A DNA stretch of 7,489 nucleotides from Thiotrichales bacterium (GTDB lineage Bacteria; Pseudomonadota; Gammaproteobacteria; Thiomicrospirales; Thiomicrospiraceae): the NCBI GenBank assembly GCA_027036095.1, contig JALVTA010000116.1, positions 1 to 7,489 on the forward strand, read 5' to 3'. Position numbers and translations under genes: made by a program. Under the pieces are notes generated by a model. It was not told the DNA's origin and did not search any database. It saw only the letters and a list, made by a program, of their open reading frames with translations. Below, piece after piece: positions 5,807 through 7,489 of this stretch (the stretch's first letter is position 1; each line of letters begins with the position of its first letter).

Positions 5807-6530
5807 ACCGGTTCCGCCCCGGCAGGGGCTGTTTGTCACCGGCACCGACACCGAAGTGGGCAAAACCTGGGTTTCCACCCATATTCTGCGTCACTTCCGT
5901 GACTTTTTTCAGCGCGGAAAAACCGCATCCGGCAAAAATGGTGGAGACCCCGTCTCCGTGCACGCCCGCAAGCCGGTGTTGAGCGGTGCCACCTTCGAAG
6001 GGCTGCGTCTGCGGGGCGAAGACGCGGTGCAGCTGGCGGCCGCCACCGGTGAGTCCATGGAGCAGGTGTGCCGCTTTCAGTTCGCCGCCCCCGTCTCGCC
6101 GGCCCGCGCGGCACGGGAAGCGGGCATGGACACCACCCTGCCCCGCCTGCTGGAGGCATGCCGGGCACCGTCAAACGGCTGGACTCTAGTGGAAGGCGCC
6201 GGTGGCTTTCTCTCCCCGCTGGGGTCGGACGGCAGCCTCAATGCCGACCTGGCCGCCGCCCTCGACCTGCCGGTGCTGTTGGTGGCCGGGTTGAAGCTGG
6301 GCTGCATCAATCACACCCTGCTGACACTGGAGGCGATCGAACGCCGTGGCCTGCGCTGTGCCGGCATCGTCCTCAACAACCTGCATGACCGTCGGGATGC
6401 CGACACCCATAAGGAAATGGCGCAGCTTGCTGGCTGCGCCATCACCCTCATGCCCCATGGACAACCGGGCCCGGACTGGGCCGACTGGCTGAATTCACTG
6501 GAACTTGTAGCTCAGACTCACACCCGCTGA
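5799..6530 (+). CDS. bioD: Dethiobiotin synthetase
   Basis: This 243-residue enzyme closes the ureido ring of dethiobiotin from 7,8-diaminopelargonate, CO2 and ATP, the penultimate step of biotin synthesis. The P-loop GTDTEVGKT (15-23), KPVLSG (Lys58), LVEGAGGFLSPL (Glu132) and GLKLGCINHTLLT all correspond closely to E. coli BioD. Between the P-loop helix and KPV there are about 14 more residues than in E. coli, a polar stretch around 38-56 (GKTASGKNGGDP region). The C-terminus is correspondingly compact, ending about 20 residues after MPHGQP. The start overlaps purC by 8 bp. No other bio gene is visible nearby, so it appears separated from a bioBFHC-type cluster. The last 36 bp overlap the converging gene. 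Confidence 0.94.
   Translation: MTEPVPPRQGLFVTGTDTEVGKTWVSTHILRHFRDFFQRGKTASGKNGGDPVSVHARKPVLSGATFEGLRLRGEDAVQLAAATGESMEQVCRFQFAAPVSPARAAREAGMDTTLPRLLEACRAPSNGWTLVEGAGGFLSPLGSDGSLNADLAAALDLPVLLVAGLKLGCINHTLLTLEAIERRGLRCAGIVLNNLHDRRDADTHKEMAQLAGCAITLMPHGQPGPDWADWLNSLELVAQTHTR
6419..6440 (-). terminator. Hairpin inside bioD, possible terminator for the converging gene
   Basis: A perfect 8-bp GC-rich stem, GGCGCAGC (6419-6426) and GCTGCGCC (6433-6440), encloses a 6-nt loop. On the minus strand it lies about 55 nt past the stop codon of the beta-barrel gene and is followed by ATTTCCTTAT, a poor but somewhat U-rich tract. It lies within bioD coding sequence, so it may simply be coding coincidence. 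It is the best terminator candidate I could find for the minus-strand gene, since no non-coding space exists between the two genes. Confidence 0.3.
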
Positions 6531-7211
6531 GGTGGTGCTGGTATTGTCCGCGCTGACAAACAGGTTCACGCCTGCCTGCCTGGTCATGCGATACCCCAGA
6601 AACAGCGAGCCGCCGAACGCATCATCCAGCTGCTTGCTGGTGGCCTGGTTGTAGTCCAGCGACACCCCGGCGTTCCAGCTCTGGGTCAGCACCGCACCCG
6701 CGCCTACGGAAGCGTAGAAGGCGTCCTGATAGCCGGGGTTGTCGGACTTGCCGCCCTTGATCACATAACCCGCCGTGGCAAACACCGAACGGCCACTGCC
6801 GATGGTACGGAAATAGTCCAGCTGCAGGCGGGTGTCGTTGTAACCGGACGAGAGCCCTTTCGACTTGCTGCCGGTGGCGAATTTCTCCTTGACGGTGATC
6901 GTCCACCAGGGCTGCTCGGTCAGGTCATAGCTGAGCGACAGGGTGGTATCCCCCTGACCGGACTCAGCCTTCTGCCCGCGCGGCTTCACCTCCAGCCAGC
7001 TGCTGGACAGGCGCACGCCGAAGCGACCGCTCTTGAACTTGATGCTGAGCGGCACGGACTGAATAGTGGTGTCCGGTGCGTTGAGTGTGTTGCTTTGGCC
7101 GTCCACATAGAAATAGCCGGTGGACACACGCACGCTGGTATCAGCCGCCTGCGCCACACCCGCCAGCATCAGCGCCCCCGCCAGGGCACCCAAACGCATC
7201 TTCTGCTTCAT
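6495..7211 (-). CDS. Secreted protein, probable outer-membrane beta-barrel
   Basis: The protein is 238 residues from the ATG at 7211-7209. It starts with a clear signal peptide: basic KQKMR, a hydrophobic core GALAGALMLAGV and an AQA|AD cleavage site after residue 22. The mature part is rich in alternating polar/hydrophobic strands with Tyr, Ser, Gly and Thr (VRVSTGYFYVDG, TTLSLSYDLTEQPWW, RLQLDYFRTIG, VFATAGYVIKGG, GSLFLGYRM, AGVSLSYKFQ), typical of an outer-membrane barrel of perhaps 10-12 strands. The GDTTLSLSY..EKFATGS pattern recalls the family annotated as MetA-pathway-of-phenol-degradation transporters, but I am not sure. It ends in Phe-Gln rather than the usual terminal Phe. A TTG one codon upstream is possible, but the GGGAG spacing favours the ATG. 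Cargo or function is unknown. Confidence 0.75.
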   Translation of the reverse strand: MKQKMRLGALAGALMLAGVAQAADTSVRVSTGYFYVDGQSNTLNAPDTTIQSVPLSIKFKSGRFGVRLSSSWLEVKPRGQKAESGQGDTTLSLSYDLTEQPWWTITVKEKFATGSKSKGLSSGYNDTRLQLDYFRTIGSGRSVFATAGYVIKGGKSDNPGYQDAFYASVGAGAVLTQSWNAGVSLDYNQATSKQLDDAFGGSLFLGYRMTRQAGVNLFVSADNTSTTSAGVSLSYKFQ

Positions 7212-7225
7212 CAAACTGCTCTCCC

Positions 7226-7239
7226 GATCAATCCTGATC
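7226..7239 (-). repeat. Short inverted repeat beside the ribosome binding site of the beta-barrel gene
   Basis: GATCA and TGATC form 5-bp arms around a 4-nt loop directly upstream of the GGGAG Shine-Dalgarno on the minus strand. It is short and could be chance. In RNA it would form a small hairpin abutting the ribosome binding site. It also contains two GATC (Dam) sites. Confidence 0.3.
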
Positions 7240-7243
7240 TGTC

Positions 7244-7277
7244 AAAAGGCGCGACCCATGCCTCCATGAGCCGCGCC
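7244..7277 (-). terminator. Intrinsic-terminator-like hairpin with U-tract
   Basis: On the minus strand, a 13-bp stem runs from GGCGCG at the 5' side to CGCGCC at the 3' side (11 Watson-Crick and 2 G-U pairs) around a GAGG tetraloop at 7261-7264. It occupies 7248-7277 and is followed by TTTT (7247-7244). This is a strong Rho-independent terminator shape, although the U-tract is short. It lies 30 nt after the stop of the upstream partial gene and 32 nt before the beta-barrel ATG. There is no T-tract on the other side, so it is oriented for minus-strand transcription. Confidence 0.75.
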
Positions 7278-7307
7278 GCCTTGCATGGAAATGTATCACA
7301 TATTTGC

Positions 7308-7489
7308 TTACTGACCGGAGGCAACATCTCCAGCCGGAGCGCCACCAGTCATATCGCCGCCATGCGCGCCACCGGCATTGAGACGATCCACCACATCACC
7401 GGTGCGGCCCCGCTGGCCACCCTGACCAATCCGCTCGCCCAGCCGGTCGGTCTGCTCAATGGCATGCTCATCGGCGTGCTCCATGCCAT
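7308..7489 (-). CDS. Unidentified Gly-rich protein, C-terminal fragment (gene begins outside the window)
   Basis: An open reading frame enters from the window edge and ends at TAA (7310-7308). The visible 59 residues are hydrophilic and Gly-, Asp- and His-rich, including DRLGERIGQGGQRG and VVDRLNAGGAHGGDM, ending GDVASGQ. Codons start with G very often, as in coding DNA, and a terminator-like hairpin follows 30 nt after the stop; both support this strand. I recognise no domain; the segment looks like a flexible, low-complexity tail. An open frame on the opposite strand covers the same bases, so the call is tentative. Confidence 0.5.
   Translation of the reverse strand, partial: GMEHADEHAIEQTDRLGERIGQGGQRGRTGDVVDRLNAGGAHGGDMTGGAPAGDVASGQ

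Noticed and set aside
4862..5878. A 338-codon open frame on the minus strand across purC
   Set aside because: It is the antisense shadow of purC; the plus-strand protein has every SAICAR synthetase motif.
7212..7214. TTG start one codon upstream of the beta-barrel ATG
   Set aside because: The ATG is a stronger initiator and has acceptable spacing from GGGAG; the difference is one residue.
7240..7246. TTGACA as a -35 box for the beta-barrel gene on the minus strand
   Set aside because: A -10 box at normal spacing would fall on the ribosome binding site, leaving no leader.
7266..7489. Open frame on the plus strand starting at ATG 7266 and running off the window
   Set aside because: There is no Shine-Dalgarno, the start lies inside the terminator hairpin, and the minus-strand frame with a following terminator explains the region better, though this is not certain.
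1..7489. CRISPR array, insertion sequence, integrase, tRNA or rRNA
   Set aside because: No regularly spaced repeats, transposase motifs or recognisable RNA gene sequences were found on either strand.

Overview
The window looks like a chromosomal segment of a moderately GC-rich gammaproteobacterium (rough hand counts of about 57-65% G+C per line). The main clue is the gene order rpe-gph-trpE-...-trpG-trpD, which is the arrangement found in pseudomonads and many other gammaproteobacteria. The genus cannot be named from the sequence alone.

Minus strand, 4356 down to 1: a tightly packed tryptophan operon. rpe (ribulose-phosphate epimerase) and gph (phosphoglycolate phosphatase) are followed by trpE, an inserted two-gene HEPN/MNT toxin-antitoxin module (hepT-like, mntA-like), trpG, and the start of trpD, which runs off the window. 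Spacings range from 3-9 bp gaps to 1-17 bp overlaps, so the module reads as a built-in part of the operon rather than a separate transcription unit. TrpE and TrpG are two subunits of one enzyme (anthranilate synthase), so a toxin-antitoxin pair placed exactly between them is the most striking feature here.

Plus strand, 4419-6530: a divergently transcribed, overlapping cluster of psiE (small membrane protein), purC (purine synthesis) and bioD (biotin synthesis). A 62-bp intergenic region separates it from rpe and contains a perfect 8+8 bp palindrome that could be a shared control site.

Minus strand, 7489 down to 6495: the 3' end of an unidentified Gly-rich gene, a strong intrinsic-terminator-like hairpin, and a gene for a secreted protein that is probably an outer-membrane beta-barrel. 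The last gene runs tail-to-tail into bioD with a 36-bp overlap of coding sequence. The hairpin lies so close to the start codon that no promoter fits between them, which suggests read-through or leader control.

I saw no rRNA, tRNA, CRISPR array, insertion sequence or integrase. All stretches without genes are under 100 bp.
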